64,000 nucleotides of DNA from Didemnitutus sp041906465 (GCA_041906465.1 JAYRJE010000024.1:1-64000); one strand, 5' to 3'; positions 1 to 8,234 are shown, numbered from the stretch's first letter. Notes: a model not told the origin generated them from the letters alone. Numbers and translations: made by a program.

Positions 1-259
1 AGCCGGCGTAGGCGTCGAGCCAGGTTTGCCACGGCGCGGAACGGGCGCGCTCGAAACGTCCGACAAATTTGAGCCAAGTGTGCAGCGTGCCGCGCGCCAT
101 CCGTCGCGTGCACGTCGTGCGTCCGAATAGGCGTCGAGTGACGCTCGACACATCCTCCCGGCGGAACGCACCGAGACCATGCTTCAGGGACTGCGCCGTC
201 TGAATGAGGCAGCAACGATAACGCGCGATCGTCTTCGGCGCGTAGTGGCCGCGGTGCAT
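1..259 (-). CDS. Partial integrase-like protein (N-terminal part, runs off the left edge)
   Basis: An uninterrupted minus-strand frame runs from an ATG at 259 to the window edge, giving 86 residues. It begins MHRGHYAPKTIARYRCCL and continues with a helical, Arg/Trp-rich stretch (RGTLHTWLKFVGRF). This resembles the SAM-like N-terminal core-binding region of tyrosine recombinases, but the catalytic domain is outside the window and the assignment is weak. A second frame starts with an ATG at 315 (MSDLEVLSLKHYRLKYAE) and would join this one smoothly after a one-base shift near 260, so the gene may be frameshifted or may start further upstream than 259. It lies next to a DUF932 gene, a family common on mobile elements. 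Confidence 0.35.
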   Translation of the reverse strand, partial: MHRGHYAPKTIARYRCCLIQTAQSLKHGLGAFRREDVSSVTRRLFGRTTCTRRMARGTLHTWLKFVGRFERARSAPWQTWLDAYAG

Positions 260-395
260 GGCTCCGCATACTTCAGACGATAATGCTTCAACGAAAGCAC
301 CTCAAGATCGCTCATCAAAACGCGCACCGATAATCCCGACAACGGACGCGCCAATCTCAGACGATCGCGGCGCCGCGCCGCTCAGCATGTCGGAG

Positions 396-1259
396 TTATC
401 GGCAGGTCGGGATAACGGATTTAATTCCGACATCGGGATTAAATCCGTTGTTGAGCGTCCGCCCCTCCACCAGGCCCGCGACCGGCCGGGTGCGATTGCG
501 CCGGAGCCCGGCGCCTTCCGAACGGCTCAGGTAGCGGTCGCCGCCCCGGGCGAGATGCTCCTGCACGACGTTGAACGTGGTCCAGAGATCGGTCGCCGCG
601 TCGCCGTAGCGCACCGGAGTAAGCAGCTTCTCCGGCGTGAGCGCCTGTAGCACGGGGTTGTCTGCCGTCCAGCGTAGCGCTGCCGCCCGCCGCGCGAATT
701 CGAGGCGAGTCGCCTGCGAGAGTTGCATTGCCTGCCACTTCGCAACGGCTTCCAGCGCGCGCGGGGTGCTCTCGGCGACGGACTGCGCCGCGCGGGCGAA
801 GGCCTCGGCGGAAACGTCCATGTGCCGAATCGAGACATGCGCGAATTCCGTATCCGCAACCGTGAGCCCATTGCGGCAAACCAGCCGGTAAAGCCCGGCG
901 TCGATGCGATAGGCGCGTGTGCCGTCGTGCGCGTTCTGAAGGATCATTTCGGGGCGAGTGTTGCCAACCTGCATCGCCCCCGCTTCCAGATCGGCACGCC
1001 GCGCGAAACGAATCTCGTGCATCTGGTAGCCGACGCGGTCCTCGAGACGCACACGCTGCTCGGACGCGCGCACCGGCTCCCAACCTTCCGACACGAGCAG
1101 GGCAACGACCTGCGCGGTAGAAACGAACGTGTAGCGGGCCGATACTCCCGGCCGGGCATGTTCTGCGAAAACCGACGGAGCACAGCGGCGGAGATCATCA
1201 GACGAAAGCGCCTTGAAGACGCGAGCGGGAGCAACGGTGACAGATTCAATCGAGTTCAT
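396..1259 (-). CDS. DUF932 domain protein (phage/plasmid-like)
   Basis: A 287-residue protein with the DUF932 hallmark LYRLVCRNGLTVADTEFAHV in the middle and a preceding NTRPEMILQNAHDGTRAYRI region. DUF932 proteins are found on plasmids, prophages and integrative elements, and their biochemical role is not established. I place the start at 1259 because AAGGAAAG sits about five bases upstream; an in-frame ATG at 1286 has no such site. Family members are often of similar length or slightly longer. The last 20 or so codons read through a near-perfect 36-bp palindrome (414-449) and stop soon after, so the native C-terminus may have been replaced by an inserted palindromic element. It probably belongs to a mobile or decayed element together with the integrase-like frame downstream. 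Confidence 0.75.
   Translation of the reverse strand: MNSIESVTVAPARVFKALSSDDLRRCAPSVFAEHARPGVSARYTFVSTAQVVALLVSEGWEPVRASEQRVRLEDRVGYQMHEIRFARRADLEAGAMQVGNTRPEMILQNAHDGTRAYRIDAGLYRLVCRNGLTVADTEFAHVSIRHMDVSAEAFARAAQSVAESTPRALEAVAKWQAMQLSQATRLEFARRAAALRWTADNPVLQALTPEKLLTPVRYGDAATDLWTTFNVVQEHLARGGDRYLSRSEGAGLRRNRTRPVAGLVEGRTLNNGFNPDVGIKSVIPTCR
414..449. repeat. 36-bp near-perfect palindrome inside the DUF932 3' end
   Basis: Arms of 17 bp (414-430 and 433-449) pair with a single T-G mismatch around a 2-base CA centre. The core of each arm is AACGGATTTAAT and its complement. The palindrome is translated on both strands into nearly the same peptide: NGFNPDVGIKSV on the minus strand and NGFNSDIGIKSV on the plus strand. 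A shorter GTTATC/GATAAC pair overlaps its left side. It could be a mobile palindromic element, an element end, or a terminator-like hairpin. Confidence 0.8.
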
Positions 1260-2209
1260 GACTTTCCTTGTTCTGAAGCGCCCCAACGAGGGCGCATCGT
1301 GGCGGGCCGCGCCACGCGGACCCCAACCCGAGCCGAACCGTTAAATCGGCCGCCCCGGAGGGATGCCGACGATCAGCACCGTAACGCAAGGTGGAGCGCA
1401 GCGCAGCGAGCAATACCTTGAGGCGCGGACGGGTCGAGGTGCTTGCGCCGCAGGACCGCCAGCCGGCGTAGGTGCTATAATGAGGCACCCCACAGGGGAT
1501 AGGCTTCGCACACCGCGGATGCGCGAGCGGCGCAACGAGAGCGAGCCCCGACAGCCCAGCGGCGACTGAGCGTCATCCACGGGTCGAGTGGGATCGGGCA
1601 GCGCGCAGGTGTGGGAGCGGAGCGAAGGCGACGGCTGCGAGTGGAGGAAGGAGTCGGCGACGGTGGGAGCGCGGCAAGGCCGTCGGTGTCGCGACCGGAG
1701 AGCCTGCGACCGGGAGCGATCCTGGCGAATGGTCGTGCTCGGACGACGAATCGCCAGAGGCGGCCGTGAGCGCGGAGCCAAGCCGTCTCCGCCCGCAACG
1801 AGTGGCCGGAGCCGTAGTCGGAGCGGAACACCGAAGCGGTGGTCGCCCGCTCGCGCTCACCAAGCCGGCCTTGACCGGCGTCGGGGCGTTGCGGGGTGTC
1901 GCCGCTCGAATGGGGAGGGCGAGGCGCAGACTCGACCGCGGGGAAAGACGTTCCCCGACCGCGCGCCAGCTCGTAACCTAGCAAACGGGTGTAGATGAGC
2001 CATTCGACGCTCGCGGACTCGGATCGCCGGACGTTCGAATCGAGAGAAGAAAGGCTCGTAAATCTCCCATATCCGAGACCGTCGGGCCGCGCCACAGGAG
2101 AATCGATCGAGTGTGCATCACGAGCGCCCTCTTGATGCCCTATCGCGCGAGTCTGTCCAAGCCCCTAATTTTCCAAGTCGACCCAATGACGCGAGCGCAG
2201 GTCCCGCGA
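1260..2209. other. Gene-free region of about 950 bp
   Basis: I see no convincing gene here. Open frames on both strands are Arg/Ser-rich, without a recognisable domain, and conflict with one another. The only structure I can support is the dispersed repeat at 1771-1892, which recurs at 62913. A TATAAT at 1476-1481 has no -35 at a usable distance. Confidence 0.6.
1771..1892 (+). repeat. Dispersed repeat, copy A (about 122 bp; copy B at 62913)
   Basis: The block starts GCGGAGCCAAGCCGTCTCCG, whose ends GCGGAG/CTCCGC can pair. It continues through CCGCAACGAG, GGCCGGAGCCG and ACCAAGCCGG to GGGGCGTTGCG. The same order of blocks, in the same orientation and with scattered substitutions, occurs at 62913-63037. 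Both copies are outside genes. Confidence 0.8.
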
Positions 2210-3223
2210 TTAAGCGAATGACGCGGTTCCAGCCAAGATAGCGTCGGCGGCGGCAATCTCTGCAGCGCTTAGGAGCGGCTGGCTGAGACCTCGCACGATG
2301 TCTTCGATTTGCGCCGGGCGTGAGGCGCCCACCAGGACGGTCGTGATTTCCGGACGGCGCAGGACCCAGTGGACGGCGAACTGCGCGAGCGTGACGCCGC
2401 GGGCGCGGGCGAGTTCGTTCAACGCGCGGACCTTGCCCAGCGTGACGGGATTGAGACGGTCGGCCTTGAAAAATCCCGAAGGGTGACGGGCGCGGGAGTC
2501 GGCGGGCACGCCGTCGAGGTAGCGGTTCGTCAGCACACCTTGCGCGAGCGCGGAGAACGGAATGCAGCCGGCGCCTTCCGCGGCCAGCACGTCCAGCAAT
2601 CCGCCTTCGACGGTGCGGTTGAGCATGCTGTAGTTCGGCTGGTGCAGGAGGAGCGGCGTGCCGAGTTGCCGCAGGAGGCCGGCGGCGATCCGCGTTTGCT
2701 CGGCGGTGTAGTTCGACAGGCCGACGTAGAGCGCGCGGCCGGAGCGGACAGCGTCGGCGAGCGCCGTCATGCTCTCCTCCAGCGGCGTGTCCGGGTCGGG
2801 CCGGTGGTGATAAAAGATGTCCACGTAATCGACGCCGAGGCGCCGGAGACTCTGGTCGAGCGACGCGAGCAGGCTCTTGCGCGAACCCCATTCTCCGTAA
2901 GGGCCCGGCCACATGCGGTAGCCGGCCTTGGTGGAGACGATCAACTCGTCGCGATATGCGGCAAAATCCTCGCGGAGCAGGCGGCCGAAATTCTCCTCGG
3001 CGGCGCCGGGCGGCGGGCCGTAGTTGTTGGCGAGGTCGAAGTGCGTGATGCCGAGATCGAACGCGCGGCGGAGCAGAGCGCGCTGGGCTTCGAGCGCATC
3101 GATGCCGCCGAAATTGTGCCAGAGCCCGAGGGACACGCGGGGGAGCAGCAGGCCGCTGCGTCCGCAACGTGCGTAGGGCATGGTGGCGTAGCGTTCGCGG
3201 TCGGGCAGGTAGCCGGCATTCAT
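2210..3223 (-). CDS. Aldo/keto reductase, YghZ/Gpr-like
   Basis: A 337-residue NADPH-dependent aldo/keto reductase of the subfamily that includes E. coli L-glyceraldehyde-3-phosphate reductase. The start LPDRERYATMPYARCGRSG and the motif SLGLWHNFGG match that subfamily closely, which supports the ATG at 3223 over upstream in-frame codons. The AKR catalytic tetrad is visible: Asp63 and Tyr68 in FDLANNYG, Lys99 in VSTKAGYRM, and His139/140 in IFYHHRPD. The expected role is reduction of small aldehydes or keto sugars in the cytoplasm. It is transcribed away from the GH1 gene, and a family 2 promoter lies at 3297-3350, giving a leader of roughly 65 nt. The substrate cannot be read from sequence. 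Confidence 0.88.
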   Translation of the reverse strand: MNAGYLPDRERYATMPYARCGRSGLLLPRVSLGLWHNFGGIDALEAQRALLRRAFDLGITHFDLANNYGPPPGAAEENFGRLLREDFAAYRDELIVSTKAGYRMWPGPYGEWGSRKSLLASLDQSLRRLGVDYVDIFYHHRPDPDTPLEESMTALADAVRSGRALYVGLSNYTAEQTRIAAGLLRQLGTPLLLHQPNYSMLNRTVEGGLLDVLAAEGAGCIPFSALAQGVLTNRYLDGVPADSRARHPSGFFKADRLNPVTLGKVRALNELARARGVTLAQFAVHWVLRRPEITTVLVGASRPAQIEDIVRGLSQPLLSAAEIAAADAILAGTASFA

Positions 3224-3296
3224 CGCGCGAGAACGTGCCGGTCGCACGCGCAGCCAGGCAGGAAGGCGATGAGGTCAGCGGGCATGCGTCGTGGGC

Positions 3297-3350
3297 AGGC
3301 TAACAAGAACCGCGCGGGCGCGACATGAGACATCGCGAAAAATAGTTTAG
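3297..3350 (-). promoter_or_regulatory. Family 2 promoter upstream of the aldo/keto reductase
   Basis: On the minus strand the distal half-site CTAAA (3346-3350) is followed 12 bases later by ATGTCTCATGT (3323-3333). After a further 20 bases comes the -10 TAGCCT (3297-3302). This spacing is identical to copies at 6018, 14928 and 15046. The distal half-site is degenerate. Confidence 0.6.
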
Positions 3351-3496
3351 ATTTGGCGTCAATTCGACGAACACGCGGCCAAGAAAGGGTTTTTTGCTGG
3401 CCAGGAATCGGGCGAAAGGAAACAAGATCCCGTGTAGGCAAGTGAGGGCGGCCGAACGAAAACCCGCTTCCCTTGCGCAACCCCCGAAGCTCCCCC

Positions 3497-4867
3497 ATGG
3501 CCTCGCTTACCCTGAAAAATCCATCGGCATCCCGTCTGTTTCCGCGCGAATTCTGCTGGGGCGCCGCCTCCGCGGCGACTCAGGTGGAGGGTGCCGCCGA
3601 TGAGGATGGCAAGGGGCCGTCGGTGTGGGATGTGTTTCCGCGCCACCCGGGGGCGACGCGAAACGGCGACTCGCCGGCGGTCGCCTGCGATCACTACCAC
3701 CGCTATCGCGAGGATGCCGATTTGATGGTGCGGCTGGGCGTGAAGCATTACCGTCTCTCGATCGCATGGACGCGCATCATGCCGGACGGCGTCGGCACGC
3801 TCAATCGGCGCGGGCTCGATTTCTACTCGCGGCTGCTCGACACCCTCCTCGAACGGGGAATCACGCCGTGGGTGACGATGTTTCATTTCGATCTGCCGCA
3901 GGCGCTGGAGGAGAAAGGCGGCTGGCCGACGCGGCAGGTCGTGGACGCGTTCGCCGACTACGCCGACACGATCGTGAAGGCCTACGGCGACCGGGTGAAA
4001 AACTGGATCACGCTGAACGAGATCACGGTGTTCGTCGAAGCCGGTTACGGGAAGGGCGGGTTCGCGCCGGGGCGCAGCGAGGATTTCGCCACCGTGCACC
4101 AGGGCTTTCACCACGCGGCGCTCTGTCATGGGCACGGCGTGCGCGCCGTGCGCGAGCACGGCGGTGCCGGCGCGCGCGTGGGCCTGACGGACAATTCCCG
4201 CGTGCTCGTGCCGATCGCGGAGACGGCGGCCGACATTGCGGCGGCGCAGACGGCGTTCCGCGAGGCGAATTGCCGCATCCTCGAACCGATTTGCACCGGA
4301 GCTTACGGAGAGGTTTACCGACGGCACACGGAAGGCTGGCTCCCGCAGATTGCCCCGGGCGACATGGAGCTGATGTCCGCGCCGACGGATTTTCTCGGCC
4401 TGAACATCTACACCGGCGGCTTCGCGCGCGCCGGCGCCGACGGCAGGGCGGAAACCGTGCCCGTGCCCGCGCACTATCCGACGGCGGACAGCCCGTGGCT
4501 GAAGATGAACGCGCGGGCTCTCTATTGGGGGCCGCGCCATGCGGTCGAGCTTTTCGGCGCGAAGGGAATAGTCATCACGGAAAACGGCGCCGGCTACGAC
4601 GAGGTGCCGCCGGTCAATGGCCAGGTCAACGACCTGCACCGCCTCGAATACATCCGCGCCTGCCTCGGCGAACTTCATCGCGGCATCGGCGACGGCGTGC
4701 CGGTGCGCGGCTATTTCGCGTGGTCGCTGATGGACAATTACGAGTGGACGGACGGTTACGCGCGGCGCTTCGGCCTCGTGTATAACGATTTTGAGACGCA
4801 GCAGCGCACGCCGAAGGCCAGCGCGCTGTGGTATCGCGAGGTGATGAAAGCCAATGCCCTCGTCTGA
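3497..4867 (+). CDS. GH1 beta-glucosidase/beta-glycosidase
   Basis: A 456-residue GH1 retaining beta-glycosidase, typical in length for the family. The N-terminal FCWGAASAATQVEG, the acid/base region ITLNEITVF (Glu175, normally TLNEP) and the nucleophile region VITENGAGYDE (Glu362) are all in place. HYRLSIAWTRIMP and DNYEWTDGYARRFGLVYND are also typical. No signal peptide is seen, so it should act on imported disaccharides or short beta-glycosides in the cytoplasm. The ATG at 3497 is preferred over an upstream TTG at 3473. Its last 14 bases overlap the DUF1501 gene. The Pro-to-Ile change after the acid/base Glu is slightly unusual. Confidence 0.93.
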   Translation: MASLTLKNPSASRLFPREFCWGAASAATQVEGAADEDGKGPSVWDVFPRHPGATRNGDSPAVACDHYHRYREDADLMVRLGVKHYRLSIAWTRIMPDGVGTLNRRGLDFYSRLLDTLLERGITPWVTMFHFDLPQALEEKGGWPTRQVVDAFADYADTIVKAYGDRVKNWITLNEITVFVEAGYGKGGFAPGRSEDFATVHQGFHHAALCHGHGVRAVREHGGAGARVGLTDNSRVLVPIAETAADIAAAQTAFREANCRILEPICTGAYGEVYRRHTEGWLPQIAPGDMELMSAPTDFLGLNIYTGGFARAGADGRAETVPVPAHYPTADSPWLKMNARALYWGPRHAVELFGAKGIVITENGAGYDEVPPVNGQVNDLHRLEYIRACLGELHRGIGDGVPVRGYFAWSLMDNYEWTDGYARRFGLVYNDFETQQRTPKASALWYREVMKANALV

Positions 4868-5780
4868 CGCCGCGACACTTTCCCGCCGGGAATTCGTGCG
4901 CTCGCTGGGCGTGGCGGGAGCTGCGCTCGCCGCGGCGCCCTGGCTCACGGCCGGCGCCGGCGCGCCGCCGCCCCAACGGCGCTCCCTCGTGCTTATCCAC
5001 CTGGCGGGAGGCCACGACGGACTCAGCACGTTCGTGCCGTGCGACGACGATGCCTACGGCCGCGCGCGGCCGACCCTCGCGCTTCGCCGCCGCGACGTGC
5101 TGACGCTGGGCGAATCGGTTTGGCTGAATCGAGCGGCGGCGGAGCTCGAGCCGCTGTTCGAGCGCGGGGAACTCGCGGTTATCCCGCAAGTCGGGCTCAG
5201 CCCGTCGAGCCCGAGCCACCATCGTGCGTCGCAGGTGTGGTGGAGCGGCAGCGTGCCGGAGGAGGTGGTGTTGTCGCGCTGGACTCAGCGCTGCCAGCGT
5301 CCGTGTCGCGACCACCCGGGCGATTTCGAAGCGGCGCTCGCCGCGATCGCCGGACATGTCGAAGGGGCCGCTCCGGGCGCGATTCATCACGTGCGGCTCG
5401 AGGGATTCGACACGCATTTCGATCAACGCGCGTCGCACGATCGCGTCATCGCGGCGTTCGCGCGAGGAGTCGCGCAGTTTCAGCGCCAGCTCTCGCGCGC
5501 GGGCGCGGCGGAGCAGGTGCTCACGGTGGCGTTTTCGGAATTCGGTCGCGCGCTGGAAGAGAACGAATTCGGCGGCACGCACCACGGCGCAGCGGGGCAA
5601 TGCTATTTCATCGGCGCCGGCGTCCGCGGTGGCGTGCACGGCCGGATTGACGCGGGCACGGTGGAGGCGAACGTTTCGCATCGCCGGGTGATCGCGACGG
5701 TGGTGGAGCAGTGGCTCGGGGTCGACACGGCCAGTGTGCTCGGCGCAGCCGAGGCTTCGCTGCCGACGGTGCTGGTGTGA
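4854..5780 (+). CDS. DUF1501 domain protein with Tat-type leader, short form
   Basis: A 308-residue DUF1501 protein, distantly related to the alkaline phosphatase/sulfatase fold. A twin-arginine leader (SRREFVRSLGVAGAALAAAPW) suggests export of a folded protein. LVLIHLAGGHDGLSTFVP, SHHRASQVWW, AFSEFGRALEENEFGGTHHG and the closing DAGTVEANVSHRRVIATVVE pattern follow the family. It is shorter than the usual 380-450 residues, with the middle section between the SHHRASQ motif and the FDTHFDQ motif reduced. The ATG lies 14 bases inside the GH1 stop, so translation is probably coupled. DUF1501 genes often accompany DUF1800 genes; none is seen here. Its function is unknown. Confidence 0.82.
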   Translation: MPSSDAATLSRREFVRSLGVAGAALAAAPWLTAGAGAPPPQRRSLVLIHLAGGHDGLSTFVPCDDDAYGRARPTLALRRRDVLTLGESVWLNRAAAELEPLFERGELAVIPQVGLSPSSPSHHRASQVWWSGSVPEEVVLSRWTQRCQRPCRDHPGDFEAALAAIAGHVEGAAPGAIHHVRLEGFDTHFDQRASHDRVIAAFARGVAQFQRQLSRAGAAEQVLTVAFSEFGRALEENEFGGTHHGAAGQCYFIGAGVRGGVHGRIDAGTVEANVSHRRVIATVVEQWLGVDTASVLGAAEASLPTVLV

Positions 5781-6168
5781 CCGCGTCCGCCGCGACGGAA
5801 AAATCCCGCGGGAAGTAGCGCCGCCGACGGTGATTTCCGCCGCCGGGAGGAAATCGCTCAGGGCAGGAACGCCTTGGGCGGCAGCTCCGCGATTGTTGGG
5901 ACAGCATGGGCTGCGGAGGAGGAGAGCAGAGTAATCCAGCCGGCGCGGCGAAGCCATGCGACTTCACGGGAGAAAAATGAAGTTTTTCGTGAGGCGCGCG
6001 GTGCGCTGGCGCAAAACCTCAGAATTAGTGCCGCAAGTCTCATGGCGGCGCGGCGGCCGGCCGGCTAGAATGCGCGGCAATGAATGCCGCTCTCCGTCCG
6101 TTGTCTGCCGCCGTGGCGCGGGCCGGCGTGGCCGGGATAAAGGCACGCCGTCTGGGCGCGCGCGCCGG
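5781..6168. other. Intergenic region with a possible gene remnant
   Basis: This stretch holds the family 2 promoter at 6018-6071. On the minus strand near 5858-5905 a short frame ends ELPPKAFLP followed by a stop. The secreted proteins encoded at 27856-28941 and 46814-47899 end STLPPKAFLR and AQLPAKAFLD, so this may be the last codons of a decayed third copy. The match is too short to be sure. No intact gene is seen. Confidence 0.4.
6018..6071 (+). promoter_or_regulatory. Family 2 promoter upstream of the ClC gene
   Basis: CTCAG (6018-6022), 12 bases, AAGTCTCATGG (6035-6045), 20 bases, then -10 TAGAAT (6066-6071). The two CTCA cores are 21 bp apart, two helical turns. The -35 position (TGGCGG) is poor, which fits an activator-dependent promoter. 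Its position argues that the ClC start codon lies downstream, at 6169. Confidence 0.65.
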
Positions 6169-7974
6169 ATGATCGGGAAAATATATTCGCTGAGCCAGGG
6201 GCAACTGATGGCGCTGCTGCGCCGGCGCGTCTGGCTGGAGGAGCGTCTCCGGCCGACCGAATGGCAGCGCACCCTCTGGTGGGCGGGCGTCGCCGGCGTG
6301 CTGGGCGCGGGCGCGGCGGTGTTGTTCACCGCGCTGTCGGAGGGCGTGCACGAATTGCTGACGGGCTCGCGGGCCGGCGTGGTCGAGTCGATGCGGTTGC
6401 TGCCGACGTGGGGCGTGATCCTCGTGCCGGCCGCGGGCGGCCTGCTGGCGGGACTCTTCCTCTATTTCGGGGCCAAGCTCGCTCCCGGCAAAAGCTCGAC
6501 GGACTACATGGAGGCGATCCTCATTGGCTCGGGGCGCGTGCCGCTGCGCGCGAGTCTGGTGAAGTGCGGCGCGGCGCTTTTTTCGATCGGTTCCGGCGGC
6601 TCGATCGGGCGGGAGGGCCCGATGGTGCAGCTCGCGGCGGTCGCCGCTTCGCTCGTCGGGCGCTGGCGGAGCTTCACGATTCCGAAGCAGCGTTTGCTCG
6701 TGGCGTGCGGAGCCTCGGCGGGCATCGCCTCGGCCTACAACGCGCCGATCGCGGGCTCGTTTTTCGTGGCCGAGATCATTCTCGGCAGCATCGCCATGGA
6801 GAGCCTCGGGCCGCTGGTGGTTTCCGCAGTCGCGGCGGCGCTGACGATCCGGTTGGGCCTCGGGGCGTCGCACCTTTACCATGTGCCGGGATTCGCGCTC
6901 AACTCGCCGTGGGAGATCGTCTCGTTCCTCGCCTTGGGCGCGATCGTCGGCGCGGTCGCGCCGTGGTTCCTGCAATCGTTGCGGCGGGCCGAACGGATGT
7001 TCGTCGCCACCCAGTTGCCGTTGATCGCGCGCCTGGCGCTCGGCGGGCTCGTGGTTGGGACGATCGCGACGCAGGTGCCCGAGGTCTGCGGCAACGGCTA
7101 TTCGGTCGTGGTGGGCATTTTGAACGGGCACTTCGTGTGGGGCGCGCTCTTGGTGATTGTGGTGAGCAAGTGGCTGGCGACCGCCGCCTCGTTCGGTTCG
7201 GGCGCGCCCGGGGGCGTGTTCACGCCTTCGTTGTTCATGGGGGCGAGTTGCGGGTTTCTCTATGGAACCGCGCTGCACGCGCTCTGGCCGCAAGGCGCCG
7301 TCGACGCGCGGGCGTTCGCGCTGGTGGGCATGGGCGCGTTCCTCGCGGCGGTCAGTCATGCGCCGGTCATGGCGATCGTCATGCTGTTCGAGATGACGCT
7401 GAGCTACGACATCCTGCTGCCGCTGATGCTGTGCAGCGTGGTCGCCTACTTCATGGCGCGCAGCATCCGCAGCGTCTCGCTCTACAGCGAGGCGTTGAAA
7501 CGGAAGGCGGCGGCGGAGCCCGAGAGGCAGGGCTGGCGCGACGACACGGTGCAGTCGCTGATGCGTCGCGATCCGCCCCGCCTCGCTCCGGGCGCGAGCT
7601 TCACGGATATCGCCCGGCAGTTCGTCGAGTCGCGGGTGAACCATCTCTACGTGACCGACGAGGCGGGCCGGTTCGTGGGCGCAGTCTCGTTGCACGACAT
7701 CAAGCCGCACCTCAACGATCCGCTGATCGCGAATGTGGTGCGCGCGTGCGACTTGGTGCGGGAGGATTTTCGGCGGTTGGAGTCGGGCCAGCCGCTCGGT
7801 GCGGCCCTTGAACAGTTCGTCGGCTTGGCGGCCGAGCGGCTCCCGGTGGTCGATGAAGCGGGCGTGCTGGTCGGCAGCCTGGCGAAGACCGACATGCTGC
7901 TCGCCCTGGCCGAACGCCGCCAGGGCAGTCCGCCGCCCCGCGCGGTCGCGCCAGGCGAAGCTCGGCCGGTTTAG
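6169..7974 (+). CDS. ClC-family chloride channel/transporter with two CBS domains
   Basis: A 601-residue membrane protein. ClC signature segments are present: GSGGSIGREGP (141-151, with the gating Glu149), the SAGIASAYNAPIAGSFF stretch, and GSGAPGGVFTPSLFMGA near 345-360. The first filter motif reads GSGGS rather than GSGIP, as in many bacterial ClcB-like members. The C-terminal 140 residues form a cytoplasmic pair of CBS domains (LMRRDPPRLAPGASF and DEAGVLVGSLAKTDML), which usually sense nucleotides. The role would be Cl-/H+ exchange or anion conductance in the inner membrane. I use the ATG at 6169 (MIGKIYS) because the frame upstream is not protein-like and contains the promoter. Its link to glycan use is unclear, though it shares a promoter type with sulfatase operons. 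Confidence 0.92.
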   Translation: MIGKIYSLSQGQLMALLRRRVWLEERLRPTEWQRTLWWAGVAGVLGAGAAVLFTALSEGVHELLTGSRAGVVESMRLLPTWGVILVPAAGGLLAGLFLYFGAKLAPGKSSTDYMEAILIGSGRVPLRASLVKCGAALFSIGSGGSIGREGPMVQLAAVAASLVGRWRSFTIPKQRLLVACGASAGIASAYNAPIAGSFFVAEIILGSIAMESLGPLVVSAVAAALTIRLGLGASHLYHVPGFALNSPWEIVSFLALGAIVGAVAPWFLQSLRRAERMFVATQLPLIARLALGGLVVGTIATQVPEVCGNGYSVVVGILNGHFVWGALLVIVVSKWLATAASFGSGAPGGVFTPSLFMGASCGFLYGTALHALWPQGAVDARAFALVGMGAFLAAVSHAPVMAIVMLFEMTLSYDILLPLMLCSVVAYFMARSIRSVSLYSEALKRKAAAEPERQGWRDDTVQSLMRRDPPRLAPGASFTDIARQFVESRVNHLYVTDEAGRFVGAVSLHDIKPHLNDPLIANVVRACDLVREDFRRLESGQPLGAALEQFVGLAAERLPVVDEAGVLVGSLAKTDMLLALAERRQGSPPPRAVAPGEARPV

Positions 7975-8008
7975 CCCGCATCCCTCGCAAATTCGGGGAA
8001 GACTTTAT

Positions 8009-8110
8009 GGGTCACAGAGCGCACAGAGCGCGGACACGGAGGCTACAGAGCCAGGCCAAGTGTCTTGCTCCGTGCGCTCGTATCTGGGCTCGGTGTCCTC
8101 GGTGGCTCAT
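8009..8110. repeat. CACAGAG/GGACAC-type noncoding repeat
   Basis: The stretch GTCACAGAGCGCACAGAG, then GCGGACACGGAG, is followed by partly complementary text (TTGCTCCGTGCGCTC, GGTGTCCTCGGTGGC). Arms of this kind form a long imperfect inverted repeat. Such CACAGAG elements are widely dispersed in some bacterial genomes. It has no coding character and lies between the ClC gene and the GntR gene. Confidence 0.55.
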
Positions 8111-8186
8111 GTCTTTGCCCTCGAAGTTTGCGATTTACGAGGAACGGACCCAGGCAACGCCGGCCGGAGGAGAGAGAAAATACGTG

Positions 8187-8228
8187 TTGACAGGGCGGGA
8201 GGGTGAAATGTTGGTTTGTTTAAACAAA
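8187..8228 (+). promoter_or_regulatory. Likely promoter and auto-operator of the GntR gene
   Basis: A consensus -35 TTGACA lies at 8187-8192. A perfect 14-bp palindrome, TTTGTTTAAACAAA, occupies 8215-8228, ending six bases before the regulator's ATG. Palindromes this close to a GntR-family start are usually autoregulatory operators. A clear -10 is not seen at 17 bp; the palindrome covers that position. Confidence 0.55.
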
Positions 8229-8234
8229 TAAGCT

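Noticed and set aside
1476..1481. TATAAT resembling a -10 box
   Set aside because: No -35-like hexamer lies 15-19 bp upstream and no supported gene follows.
1475..2095. Minus-strand frame of 206 codons in the left gene-free region
   Set aside because: Part of it is generated by the dispersed repeat also found at 62913, and the remainder is low-complexity Arg/Ser-rich text without a domain.
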